Shown here: positions 20,521 through 30,636 of the stretch, piece after piece | Position numbering within the stretch: position 1 is the stretch's first letter | Layout: each line of letters starts with the position of its first letter | NCBI RefSeq assembly: GCF_000485595.1 | Contig: NW_014577974.1 | Coordinates: forward strand, 19,401-50,829 | Origin: Priapulus caudatus | Lineage: Eukaryota > Priapulida > Priapulimorpha > Priapulimorphida > Priapulidae | Direction: 5' to 3' | Length of the DNA stretch: 31,429 bases | Notes under the pieces: generated by a model | What the model saw: only the letters and a program-made list of their open reading frames with translations | Database searches by the model: none | What the model was told of the DNA's origin: nothing | Position numbers and translations under genes: made by a program

Positions 20521-23500
20521 CAGCATTGCCATCTAGGATGCTGTCACTAAAACCTGACCGTCTAATAGTGTTCGCAGCACAGCCGGCTAATGCTCTTTCT
20601 GGTAATGTATGTTCTATTTCTCTTCACATATCCTGCATGCATGTGAGTTATTCTAGTTATTCTTGCACACATGCGTGTAGCATTACTTGAAATATGTCGC
20701 ATTTTAACGAGCAAGGATTTTGCAAGTTGTATCTGCAAGTTGTATCTACAAGTTCTATCTTGTAACCGAGTCTGTGCACTAACAGAAAGATCACTAAAGA
20801 TAAGTTAAATCAGAAAATTTAATTTCTAACTACATATTTTAAAAAGAATTCACGACCATATGTAAAAATATTTAAAAAAATAAAATAATGTAGAATTTTG
20901 TCGATACGTTACGTTGGCAGTGTATGTTTTCCGTTACTAATTATAATGTACAATTAAATAGTGACGGTAAATCTCGTTAATTGTCAGTAAACTATAACGG
21001 AATGAATGCAAGGAAATTGTTTCAATCTCGCGTTATTGTTTTTTTTTTAATTACACTTCCGCGATTTAAGGATTTCAGATTTACATTCACAATTATTCGC
21101 CGATTTATGATACATGTAAGCATGCTGAAATCTAATGTGTTCTCGTTGGCAGGAAGTGGTTTCTATAAATACGGGTTTTTTTAATACGAAGCTAACAGTG
21201 TGCGTTATTATCGTTCCTGTCCTCGTCACCCCCCCCTCCCTTCCCCTCATCCCATGGATCGCTACTACTGATGAAGCAAATGCGTATGCTAGCACTGACT
21301 ACGCTAATCTGCTTGCAAAGTGAACTGCCACTCGTCATATTTTTAAACCTTGAACTTAAATGTTGGAGAACTTTAAAATCGCCGAAGCTAGTATGATATT
21401 TTCTAACGAGAATAAATGGCCGTATGTTTTTACCGGATCCTCGCTGCTTTTATTCACGAAACAGTTTTTCTCGATGCTTGCGTCTATTTTTTGTCACCAG
21501 GGAGCGCTATTCGCGGCGTGTTTACGAGCGGTTCCCGACAAATACAAATGGAGGGAAAGGCGAGTTTTGCTGCACGACTAAAAGGAGCTATCAGATAACC
21601 CATTTTATAGAGACCGGCGTTTGACATATAAGACTCACTTCGCATTATAAAGCCGTGTAACCAAGGCTTTGTACATGGAATAGAAACGATTGAAATAGAA
21701 CGCCATTGCTGCATTCTCCCCCACCTACTACACGTATCCATAGGTTGGTTAAAATTCCACTTTTCAATATCAACCGATGCTACCGTATAAAACCGAATGA
21801 TAGCGAATAGCAGGTCAAAAATCTGTATGTAGTGGGTAGCTCGTATGACGTCACAATGGCTCGTCTCTTTTGGTCAAACGCCGTTTTGTAGGTCAGCTTT
21901 ATTGCCGGTGATCGCTTAACTAATAATAAAATAATAAAATAAAAATAATAAAAAATACACAAACTGTCACATATTATGTAGACATATGTGACAATTTGCG
22001 CATTTTTCGTATTAATAGACGTTAATCGAGATCCGTGTTGTGACGATTTCCGGACATACACTTTAATTGAAAGAAAATTAAAATATTAATTTAGTGTAAT
22101 TATGCGTAACTTCTATCTTCTATTTAATTTTTCTATGCATTACGAACGTGAATATATCTGTGAGTAAAATTGTCTTCAGCTTTATTGCGTGAAATGATGT
22201 ACAGCTATCACGTTAAGACGTTACGAACTGTTGCATAGTGCTTCGTAATATTCTATAAACCCCTTGTAAGTTACGTGCGTAATCCCACCTCTAACACTTA
22301 TGTAACCCCATGCAATACCTACAATGCATATAACGGGAGATGTCGGGCAGGTAATCTGACATATCGGTGACGTAAACAATTGTACAATTACGATCGAACG
22401 GATCGATCACCTGTAAACCGCATTGTTACATCATAGAGCTGGCAAAAGTTTCGAGCGGAGCATAGAGCATGAATCTGTAGTTATTTAACATGAATAAAGT
22501 GTATGTTGTGTAAGCGAAGTAACAGTGTGAGTATTTTTAATTAATATCTGTTCGATGCTTATTCAGGCCTGCAGCCTATGGACGGCCTCTACTGTTGATC
22601 AACACCTCTATCATGCGTCTATCGTCTGTGCGTCTATCATGCGTCTATCGTGTTCATCTGTTCTAACTACGTGGAATTATGGGATACTAACTCGGAGTTA
22701 AAACATTTAACTCTGAGTTACTTAACTCAGGATTTAATCCATGTTTATGAAACCCAAATTTAACTCGGAGTTTACTAACTCAGAGTTAGTCTTAACTCAG
22801 GGTTAAAGTTAATCCACGACTGTGGAACCGGGTCCTGATCGGTACTGCTCGTGCTGCGTACCCCCCCCCCCCCCCCTATACATTTCAACGTTGCCGTCGA
22901 CGCTACCGCTTTGATAATATATCACAAGGCAAATTGGTTTCTGCTCGAGAATTCAAATATTTAATATTTCAGTGCCGCCGCTCGTTTTCCCATTAGTAAA
23001 ATTAATTCGACGGACCGTGTACGCATTGTCGTGCGGCAGGCCGATAGCCGATCCGTCCCCGCGTGTGTTCAAAAGCTTCTTACGATGAGTTTATTAAACT
23101 AATCTTGCAAACTTGAGAGGCGCAATGCCAACTGGTCGGACTCTGCGGCTTCATGCTATATACGCGAAGCAAATTTGTTAAATCGATAAAATTTGATTTT
23201 CGACGGGAATATTGGCGATGAGATATTTCCAGTAATTACTTGTACAGTAGCGTGTCTATATATGTCGTATAGTCTAGTATGTGTGTACTAGCGATAGTGA
23301 GATTTCATCGTCGTCGTTGTTTCTTATTGATATTTCGTTTTTAGTTCTTCGCTGCGATGGATTCTTAATTAAACCGAAATTCTGTGCTTGACGATTCTAT
23401 TGTTGTAATTGTAAAAAAAATTCAGGATTGCCTTTCATTTGTACGTGCGAAAACCGTTGTGGGAATTCGCACGAGCAAGAGTGAATAAATTCCAGGACGT

Positions 23501-23524
23501 TATCAAAGGAGGGAAGAGTAAAGT
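20521..23524. other. AT-rich non-coding sequence, presumed intron
   Basis: No coding exon recognised. It contains a GCAAGTTGTATCT-type 14-bp repeat in three units (about 20718-20762), a cluster of palindromic GAGTTA words (about 22690-22815) and a run of 16 C (22861-22876). Short open frames at 20981-21184 and 21360-21624 show no family motif. Confidence 0.6.
22688..22835. repeat. Palindromic TAACTC/GAGTTA cluster
   Basis: TAACTC and GAGTTA hexamers alternate about a dozen times, for example TAACTCGGAGTTA, TAACTCTGAGTTA and TAACTCAGAGTTA, and end near GTGGAACCGGGTCC. It can fold into several alternative hairpins and looks like a MITE remnant. I could not match terminal repeats at both ends. 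Confidence 0.55.
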
Positions 23525-24219
23525 TAGTAAGTAAGTAAATAAAAACTTTATTTAACGACGGTAAAACATGTTAGGTACAGACACAATAAATTGGCGCGGA
23601 CCTATCTTCCATATGGCCGTCTCACAGCAACAGAACGGTTAAATATTAAATAAATACACAATAAGAGTTGAAGTACTTGGACTAAAATTGTACGGGGTAA
23701 GTAGAGCACAATGGGCCCTATTGATACGGCAAGATTTTCTTTAGAGGGACTTTAAAAGAAGAAATGGTGGGGGCATCTCGAACGGCAGGAGGTAAATTAT
23801 TCCATTCAGATGCCGCCGCACACCGAAAAGATTTTCGTAGAATTTCAGTGCGTGCACGGGGCGGATACAAACGCGCTTCATCTGAACACACACTTCGCGT
23901 CCGTCTGGAGCTCACTTCATGTTTAAAAGATAGGCAGGTGCCTGCTTACGTAAAATTGTGTAAGTTAAAAGAGATCGATGGTAATAAAAACGTTGGCGAA
24001 CAGTCATAAAACCTAGCTGCGAAAATATTTCTTCAGTGCGGGCGTCTGAAGGTCTACGAATGTTGAGAAACAACCGCGCAAAACGTTTCTGCAGGTTAAA
24101 AACTTTGTCAATATAACTCTTCGCGGCATTTCCCCACACAACAATACCATAATCAATATCAGGCAAAACAAAGCCTAAGTAAAACTTCAGGCAGGAATCA
24201 TGATAATCAGAAAGTTATA
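23525..24219 (-). mobile_element. 5'-truncated CR1/L2-like non-LTR retrotransposon
   Basis: On the - strand, about 24205 to 23718 encodes the C-terminal end of a LINE reverse-transcriptase polyprotein. It starts with a CLKFYLGFVLPDIDYGIVVW-type stretch, followed by NLQKRFARL and a QRFYYHRSLLTYTIL-type stretch. After a frameshift near 23918 it continues SSRRTRSVCSDEARLYPP, then SFRCAAASEWNNLPPAV and ends SFKVPLKKILPYQ. The L-P-x-x-D-Y-G-x-V-V-W and W-N-x-L-P-x-x-x-R motifs are typical of the region downstream of the catalytic domain in CR1/L2/Crack-type elements. Catalytic YADD and endonuclease parts are absent, so the copy is dead on arrival. The 3' end (near 23525) has AATAAAG and a TTAC repeat tail, as in CR1/L2 groups. 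Exact clade not determined. Confidence 0.85.
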
Positions 24220-24223
24220 TCTG

Positions 24224-24295
24224 ATTGCGCGTGAGAATAAAATAGGGGCATTGTGTAGCTAAGTTAATTTGACAAGTTGTTTCGTCTGTGGGGAT

Positions 24296-24366
<71 letters not shown>

Positions 24367-24595
24367 ATGTGAATCCTCTAATACTTGTTGGTACTCACGA
24401 TTCTATAGCTACTACAGCATCTGAGATATGATATATGCACCGATTAGGTGTGAGAACAAATATAGGGCATTGCGTAGCTAGTTGTATCGTATGTAGGGAT
24501 GTATAATGGGCGTGTGATGTAAATCTTGTAATACTTGTTGGTACTCTAGAGCACTACTGCATCTGAGATATGCTAATCTGGCATTGCATTCATCG
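24224..24595. repeat. Diverged tandem duplication of ~220 bp with a GT/GCGT microsatellite
   Basis: Two copies share successive words: GTGAGAA.AAA.A.GGGCATTG, GTAGCTA, GGGATGT, CTAATACTTGTTGGTACTC (TGTAATACTTGTTGGTACTC in copy 2) and GCATCTGAGATATG. The copies start near 24227 and 24450. Copy 1 is enlarged by a GT then GCGT repeat (about 24294-24365). Confidence 0.78.
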
Positions 24596-25246
24596 GATGA
24601 TGTTGGCTGAAGCCTAACAAAACTGATTCGTTCACTCGATCGAAATCGCGCATTCTTAATACATGGTAATGCGGTGGCGTGTGTGCATGTGCGGCTAGTG
24701 TTGCTGCGTTTGTGCGTGGGCGCATGCCTGTGCGTGGTTAAGGAGTGTATGCGTGTTCATGAATGGAGGAGAGATGAAAACGTGCGTGTGGGTGTGTATG
24801 CGTATGAATGCAGTAATGAACGTAACCGCTTGACAGGCTATTGTAGGTTTGTCATTTCATACATCCTTAATGTGAATTTATTTATAGCACTATAAAAAAC
24901 GACACGTGCGAATCATAGTCCTTAAAGAATAAAGATTGTATAATTCTAATTATAATAGGTAAATAATTTGCTTGATTAGTACTTATTCAACAGTTTATAT
25001 AAATGGTAATAATTAGTCTTAATTCTAGTTCATCAAACGGCAGACTCTGTAATGACGTCCGCCATGTTTATTGTTTAATTACACAAATTTCAAAAAAGAA
25101 ATTACCTCCGTTGTTCGCCTTTGTTCCTCCTATACGGAAGAGTTAATTGACCAACTAATATTAATTAACAATATACAACAATAACAATTATTGTTAAATA
25201 TTATATAACAATAGTTAATGAACTTACTGGAAAAGACCAGCTAGAT
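24596..25246. other. AT-rich non-coding sequence
   Basis: GTGC-rich start (24670-24800), then AT-rich sequence. The 73-codon open frame at 24674-24895 shows no family signature. Nothing else recognised. Confidence 0.5.
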
Positions 25247-25435
25247 CAGTGGTTCTTAACCTTTTTTGAGTCATGAACCCCTTTGAGAATCTGGTGAAAT
25301 CTACGGACCCCTCCCCAGAAAAATGCACATAAAGTGATTACAGACTAAGGATGAGTTAAGGTGCAACTACGGACCCCCCTGAAGCCCATCCACGGACCCC
25401 AAAGGGGTCCATGGACCACAGGTTCAGAACCCCTG
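25247..25435. mobile_element. hAT-type MITE resembling a vertebrate Charlie-type repeat
   Basis: A 189-bp element with ends CAGTGGTTCT and AGAACCCCTG (terminal inverted repeat with one mismatch). It is flanked by AGCTAGAT (25239-25246) and AGCTAGGT (25436-25443), an 8-bp duplication with one difference, as hAT elements make. Internal words such as GAACCCCTTTGAGAATCTGG, CCCCAGAAAAATGCACATA and GAAGCCCATCCACGGACCCC match, as I recall them, a Charlie-group MER repeat of mammals. I cannot name the exact family without a search. No transposase. Confidence 0.85.
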
Positions 25436-25443
25436 AGCTAGGT

Positions 25444-26506
25444 ATTGACGCTGTTAGAATTGATGGCAGGATAGCGTGTAACCAATCCACTGCGTAGGAG
25501 TTACGATACGTGACCTATATTCGTTATTACCTAACGAGTAAAACACGTCAAATTGGCTTTCCACACTCTCGCGTGCAAACACTAGCCTCCTAATGGCAAT
25601 TGATCGGCAAAAGGTGGGGATGTGTTTAATATCTTTACTTTCCCTGAAATGCTGTATATATCTCATTTGGATATATAAGGCCACGACTACCTCGTCATTG
25701 TTCTGAGGTGTATCTCACCATCGTCGAGAGGTATATGACTCGTGTATCTGCTAGGAAGGTTCGGGAGGTTCGGGAGTGGGCAGAATTGTCGCAGTGATGA
25801 CTGTGCTATACACGGCAGCAGTCTGTAGTCGAAAGCAAACCTTCAGCCAGCAGCGTAGGGTCGTTCATTAAGTGTTTATACTTGAGAAGAAGCTGCCTTA
25901 TATGCGGTAATTGTAAAAGCTGGGGGAGACTCGTGAGTTGTAAGATGCGTCTTGTCGAGTGACCCTGATTTTGTTTGCGGGCTGTGCTTGGCTACGTCAT
26001 TACGCTCGCTTCTAGAAGGACCACCAGGCGAAATATGGCGCATGGGCGGGAAGTACAACATGGCGGAACACACGTCTGCTCATGGTAAAGGTCACTCGTA
26101 CTACGCCAGTAGCGGGTTACGAGCGAAACAGCAGTTACTTGATATTTAGAGGTAGGCCCCTACGCGGCAAAGGGCACTCGTACTACAGCTGTTCGGTCAC
26201 GTTATTGTGAGCCGAAGACTTTCTGCTGTAACATTCGTGCGCATTTTCCCCCCTTTATCATACCTTGTGATTATTGTTACGGGAAAAAAAATTACAAAAA
26301 ATGGTTGCAGTAATCTCTCCACTCCCGGTACATTAAGGAAATCTATAGCTTCCCGTGGCTGTGTTAGGAAACCGAGCCATTAACGGGAAAATATCGTGCT
26401 CCTACAAAATTTACTTTTGAAAGGTCTCGCGCTGAATAATGAATAAAACGAATCTTTATAAGTGGCATAGCAGTTAATGGGCTAGCGAATAAACTTTCCG
26501 TATATA
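25444..26506. other. Non-coding stretch before block B copy 2
   Basis: A short direct repeat, AAAGG(T/G)CACTCGTACTAC, occurs near 26087 and 26170. No exon recognised. Open frames at 25952-26149 and on the - strand show no recognisable family. Confidence 0.5.
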
Positions 26507-27365
26507 GTGCGAGCCGCGCCGCCGCCATGTCTGTAGATGAGTGTATAGCACCCAAGCATCTACAAGTGCAAACATTAGCGAACCCGCTTATTTTTCTTGT
26601 CTGAGAATGCTATGGCTTTGTAAATCTGCTGTCGGAATGTGAAGAAGGATCGGTAGCAGTTTAGATATGCATGCAGCAGCCTTTTGCATATTGCTGGGAA
26701 CACTTTATTCTCCTGCTGATTGACTGTAGCTTTAAGCTCGGAGTGGAACTGGTTAGAGTTTAGCAATACGCTGTTAGTAGTTGTTCGTTTACTCCGGAGA
26801 GAATTCGGCCCCGGGATACGACCATGCCTAAACGCAGAACGTGGTCGATTTCTACTGATTTCCGTTGAAGCTCGAAGGCACATGCATATCGGAAGATGAG
26901 GAAACTAAACTCCACGGCCGAAACTCGCGTGGAACGAACATAATGACTGCCTTCGGGCACACCGATTTCCTAACCAAGTTTCCTTCCCCTGTCGCGTTTC
27001 CCTGGTACGCAGCAACCATAGTGAGTCGTAGAGCGAAACTGGCTTCTTTTCATATCCCACGAATCTTGAAATCGCAGCCGCAGAGATGGAAGGAATTCTT
27101 GTAGGACGTTGAGCATTTGTCGTAATTTCTCATATCTGTTGGCGTGCGATGAGCGCCGGGGATGGCTGTAGCGTCTGCCGAGAGTAGAAGTTACACTATC
27201 TAGGTGGCGCACCTATCTCCTGGTTAGATAACAACGATTAATGACCGCTGTCCTTCCCATCAGTGAATTTTGTGTTGCAGAGTTCAGTCGCTGTGCTTCT
27301 GATTCATTTAGGAACTGAATATTTTTAAAATTGTTTTGAATCGGTAAATACTGAAGCTCGTGGTT

Positions 27366-27749
27366 ACGTGTTTATTTAATGGACACTACCTTTGGCTTCA
27401 CATACACTTCTGATACACTTATGATTTCAGCAGTTGATTACTTTATTCAATGGGCGCTATTTTTTGTTACACACACACGTGGCTTCATATACCGTCACGT
27501 GGTTACTTTTTATTCAATTGGCACTACTTTTTTCTTACACAAACACAGTGGCTTTATATACCGCCACGTGGTTAACACTGGTTACTTTATTCAAAGGGCA
27601 CTACTTCTTTCTAACACGTGTGGCTTCATATACCGTCACGTGGTCACTCTATTTAATGGACGCTACTTTTTATTACACTCGTGTGTGCTCTCAGTTGCCA
27701 TTGTTCGGTTACGTTTTTTAATGGACGCTTATGTTTTTATTGGTTGCAG
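27366..27749. repeat. ~65-75 bp tandem repeat abutting the exon a acceptor, copy 2
   Basis: About five units with CACGTGG and CGTGGTTAC motifs and a TTTATTCAA(T/A)GGGC start. The last partial unit (TTTTTTAATGGACGCTTATG, then TTTTTATTGGTTGCAG) forms the polypyrimidine tract and splice acceptor of exon a. Confidence 0.85.
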
Positions 27750-27864
27750 AACACCAGAGCAGGTGCCGAATGTCGTGTCGCTGCTCGCCGAATCCTACAA
27801 CCCACACGTGCGCTATGGAGCTGCGATGGCGCTTGGTATCTCGTGCGCAGGAACAGGCAACAAG
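27750..27864 (+). CDS. PSMD1: PSMD1 exon a, intact copy
   Basis: A 115-bp internal exon between acceptor ggttgcag (27749) and donor GTAGTG (27865). The first base completes a codon from an unseen upstream exon (arginine in the family). It then reads [38 protein letters not shown]. This is one helical PC-repeat of the Rpn2 toroid (proteasome/cyclosome repeat), recognisable by the H-V-R-Y-G-A-A-x-A-L-G pattern with paired small residues. PSMD1 keeps this segment almost unchanged in animals. It ends in phase 0, fitting exon b (DALSLLEP). The next exons in the window are h and i, so b-g are missing between this copy and the 3' end; b-f lie far upstream. Confidence 0.97.
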
Positions 27865-27894
27865 GTAGTGATGCTCAGCGTGTTCTGCTAGCAT

Positions 27895-28117
27895 CTATGA
27901 CAAATACGACATACGCGTATACGCTCTCCTATGACAAATATTGTTGTATGTGTTGTGCGCATCATAGGAGTTTAGGAGCGCTATTATGAACGCAAGCAGT
28001 GAATTTCAGCTGTAAAGCGGAACGAAGTTGACTCGCCAATATTTGTCATAGGAAGAATCTTCCTATGACAAATAGTGTCATAGGAGAGCGTATATGCGTA
28101 TGTCGTATTTGTCATAG
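27895..28117. mobile_element. Palindromic MITE in block B, copy 2
   Basis: A 223-bp inverted repeat from CTATGACAAATACGACATAC to its reverse complement. It lacks about 33 bp of the left arm present in the copy at 9088-9342. The missing piece lies between two CTATGAC words, as expected from slippage or template switching in a palindrome. Confidence 0.75.
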
Positions 28118-28869
28118 ATATATACATGGCTAACGAAGCGGTCGAACAGCTCCGCAATGATAACAGCAGCAGCTCAACGCGTGTGCGAAAAGTTTCGGAT
28201 AAACACACAAACTATATCATTATTGGTAAGGGCTTACCCGATTTATAGACAACGTATGATTTAAACCGCTTATAGAATTCTGTACTGAATGAATCTCGAA
28301 TGATACATTTAACTTGTTTTATCATAGCAATGCTCTGTTAACAAATGTCACAAATTCGAACGCTATGTTTCCATAGTAGGAATTTGCTGATGAGGTGTTA
28401 CAAGTGCAGCAGTAGTCGTGAGAGCTATAGTGCTTCAACAAGGATGCGCTCACAATAAGTATGTCTAATCACTCTCCCTGCGAGGTCACGCCGGTGCAAG
28501 GAGAGTACCAGGGTCTTACGGCAAGAGATTATTTAGCATCACTTGCGCTTTTCTGCGTGTGGAATCAGTTCCAGGGCATGTGTACGTGGAAGACGTGGTG
28601 CGGTTCAAATACGACATTGATGTGCAAAGGATTATTATTATTACTACTATTATTATTAATTGTAGCCTTTATCTAGGCACACTTGATTCCTTTAGATCTG
28701 TCACCGTTCCCAGCTGTCGGTTAGGTTGGCAATGAATGTGAATGTTTTATGAATTGATTGACAGTGTTTCCTTATAAATGTTATCAGTGAATGTCCCATT
28801 CGACGTTGTGTATGTTACGTTTTAAATACCAAACCCGGTACTGCGGATTCAATCATGGTGTGCGCGCGC

Positions 28870-28920
<51 letters not shown>

Positions 28921-29851
28921 TGACGTACTCAATGCTCCAACCTCTAACATCCTCTCCAATTTGTGAAGCAACGTACGTCACAATGTTTTCGCATTCATTC
29001 ATCGTCGTTGCCTACATAAACAGCCGATGAGAACTGCAGCATTGATTCATCAGAGCGCTCATTAGAACGAGAGAAAAAAATCTCCATCTCTTCTAGACGG
29101 TCGGCGCTATATGCATGCACGAATCGATATATGATAAGTGTCACGCCACAACATTAAAGACAGGCTGGCCCTCAGTTGACTCAGTAAAATGAGAGCGAGC
29201 CACTTTAACTCATTTACATTATCTAAGGCTCGTGTGAAAGTAAGTATGAAATCTCAATGTTGGCACAAAGGTGGCAAGTGCAGCAAATCTCTCACAACCT
29301 GCCAGCTTCTCTCTTCCTTCGTCAGCCGTCATTTCACTGCAGTAGTTCTAAGTTTTTTCTAAAAAAAACGAATAGAAAAAAGGTGGGAGAAACCACCACA
29401 AACTCGATGGTTTCTTGGAGATTGCGTCTCAATGGCTTCGTTCGTCTAATAGGATAACGGAACATTCAGCTTTGTTTTAAAATGCTAATTCCTATAGAAT
29501 TTCGGCAAAAATTTTACTTTTGCCACAGAGCTCTTTGTGGGTCCCATAGTGCTGTCAGCCACTGAGTCTCTGCCCATTTCATTTGACACTTTGATTTAAT
29601 TCTGCGCCCTAATAGTAAGAGTGTGTGATTTACATTTTGCTAACTGCTGTAGGCTGTGGTTTCTTCCTATACATATACCTATACCTATACCTATACCTAT
29701 ACCTATACCTATACCTATACCTATACCTATACCTATACCTATACATATACATATACCTATACCTATACCTATACCTATACCTACACCTACACCTACACCT
29801 ATACCTATACCTATACCTAGGCTTAATCGGTCGTTATGTCTGTTTACGCAG
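28118..29851. repeat. Presumed intron upstream of exon h
   Basis: Holds ATT/ATTATT triplets (28629-28660), a GT then GCGT microsatellite (about 28859-28922) and a TATACC hexamer array (29666-29819) just upstream of the exon h acceptor (tgtttacgcag, 29851). The 71-codon frame at 28461-28676 shows no recognisable family. The expected exon g was not seen. Confidence 0.65.
29666..29819. repeat. TATACC hexanucleotide array
   Basis: About 25 units of CCTATA, with CATATA variants near 29671 and 29743-29755 and three CCTACA variants near 29781-29797. It ends about 32 bp before the 3' splice site of PSMD1 exon h. Long Tyr-Leu and Pro-Ile frames are repeat translations. Confidence 0.93.
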
Positions 29852-29927
29852 GTGTCTACTGGAGGCGTCATCATGCTCCAGGATCTGAAGGACCAGGAAC
29901 CAGAAGAGATCATCCAAGAGATTGCAG
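29852..29927 (+). CDS. PSMD1: PSMD1 exon h
   Basis: A 76-bp exon: 25 codons plus one base, between acceptor tttacgcag (29851) and donor GTGAGT (29928). It reads VSTGGVIMLQDLKDQEP, then EEIIQEIA, with the final G of the next alanine codon. It matches the family segment S-I-G-G-I-I-x-L-x-D near the Rpn2 C-terminus, in a small beta-sandwich-like domain after the KEKE region. The preceding exon should supply the conserved L-K-V-L..YQPFKP stretch, which is not visible in this window. The sequence is clean, unlike exons b-d. Confidence 0.95.
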
Positions 29928-30556
29928 GTGAGTCATTACATTCACGCGTATCGTTAGACGGTGCGGTACGACAATCTCGTGCCGATTTCACGTGAACGCT
30001 TTCATGGGACTGTAGCGGCTGTATGCGTATGTACACTCGCCAAGTATCACGTTATTGAAATGACGTTATTTGTATTATCGCGGCAACGGTGACGCCATAA
30101 AAAGGCGTCTGCGTGAGACGTTAAAATACGCTTCGCTTGTTTTACGACTGCGGTAGCAGCGATGGGGATTTTATTAAAATCGCGCGCTAAAGAGCGTATC
30201 ACGGAGTGGCTTTCCGCTCGCTTGTCTAGCCGAGTCCCGCTGAATAGCGAGCGCGAAATTACATAGCGCTGCGCCGGCTTTAAAGCTTTGCTCGCAGAAT
30301 GACTTCATTGAAATTCTAAATATTTCACACGGCGTGCCGACCGAGTTGTTAACGCATACAGACCTTCTGTCCGCTTTCCGCGGTGGTTTTTTTTTATTTG
30401 CCGTAAAAAGAGGCTTTTCGTGCACCGATCACTACTACTCATTTCGTGAGGATTGACTATGACGGAAAACTGGACGATCTGTTACTGAGACTTGTCGGCA
30501 CGTATCGCCATCTGACGGCGTGAATGTTTATTAAACTGATCGTTTTTGTTTCGCAG

Positions 30557-30636
30557 CTCATGGTCCAAAGGTGGCTGATGAAGAGGAGGCCGAGCCTGAA
30601 CCACCGGAGCCGTTTGAATTCACCGAAGACACTTAG
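30557..30636 (+). CDS. PSMD1: PSMD1 terminal exon i, with stop codon
   Basis: Final coding exon after acceptor tttcgcag (30556). Its first two bases complete the alanine codon begun in exon h. It reads HGPKVADEEEAEPEPPEP, then FEFTEDT and TAG (30634-30636). The proline/glutamate-rich tail ending in P-P-E-P-F-E-(Y/F) is the established docking site on Rpn2 for the ubiquitin receptor Rpn13 (ADRM1). The key phenylalanine is kept; the following positions are F-T-E-D-T where vertebrates end Y-I-D-D, so the last contacts are altered and the tail is slightly longer. The intron before it (29928-30556) shows no other feature. Confidence 0.96.

Larger units (their letters stand above)
26507..28117. repeat. 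Repeated block B, copy 2
   Basis: Counterpart of 7674-9345. It holds the same CACGTG-rich tandem repeat (about 27366-27749), exon a in intact form, and the palindromic MITE (27895-28117). Similarity stops inside or just after the right arm of the MITE: copy 1 continues GATGCTAGG, this copy continues GATATATAC. Confidence 0.9.

Noticed and set aside
26575-27212. Possible conserved protein on the - strand in block B, since open frames occur in both copies
   Set aside because: Frames differ between copies because of indels and no domain motif is visible; shared frames simply reflect the duplicated DNA.
28461-28676. 71-codon frame ending in a Leu run
   Set aside because: Ends in an ATT triplet repeat; no homology recognised and no exon boundaries consistent with PSMD1 exon g.
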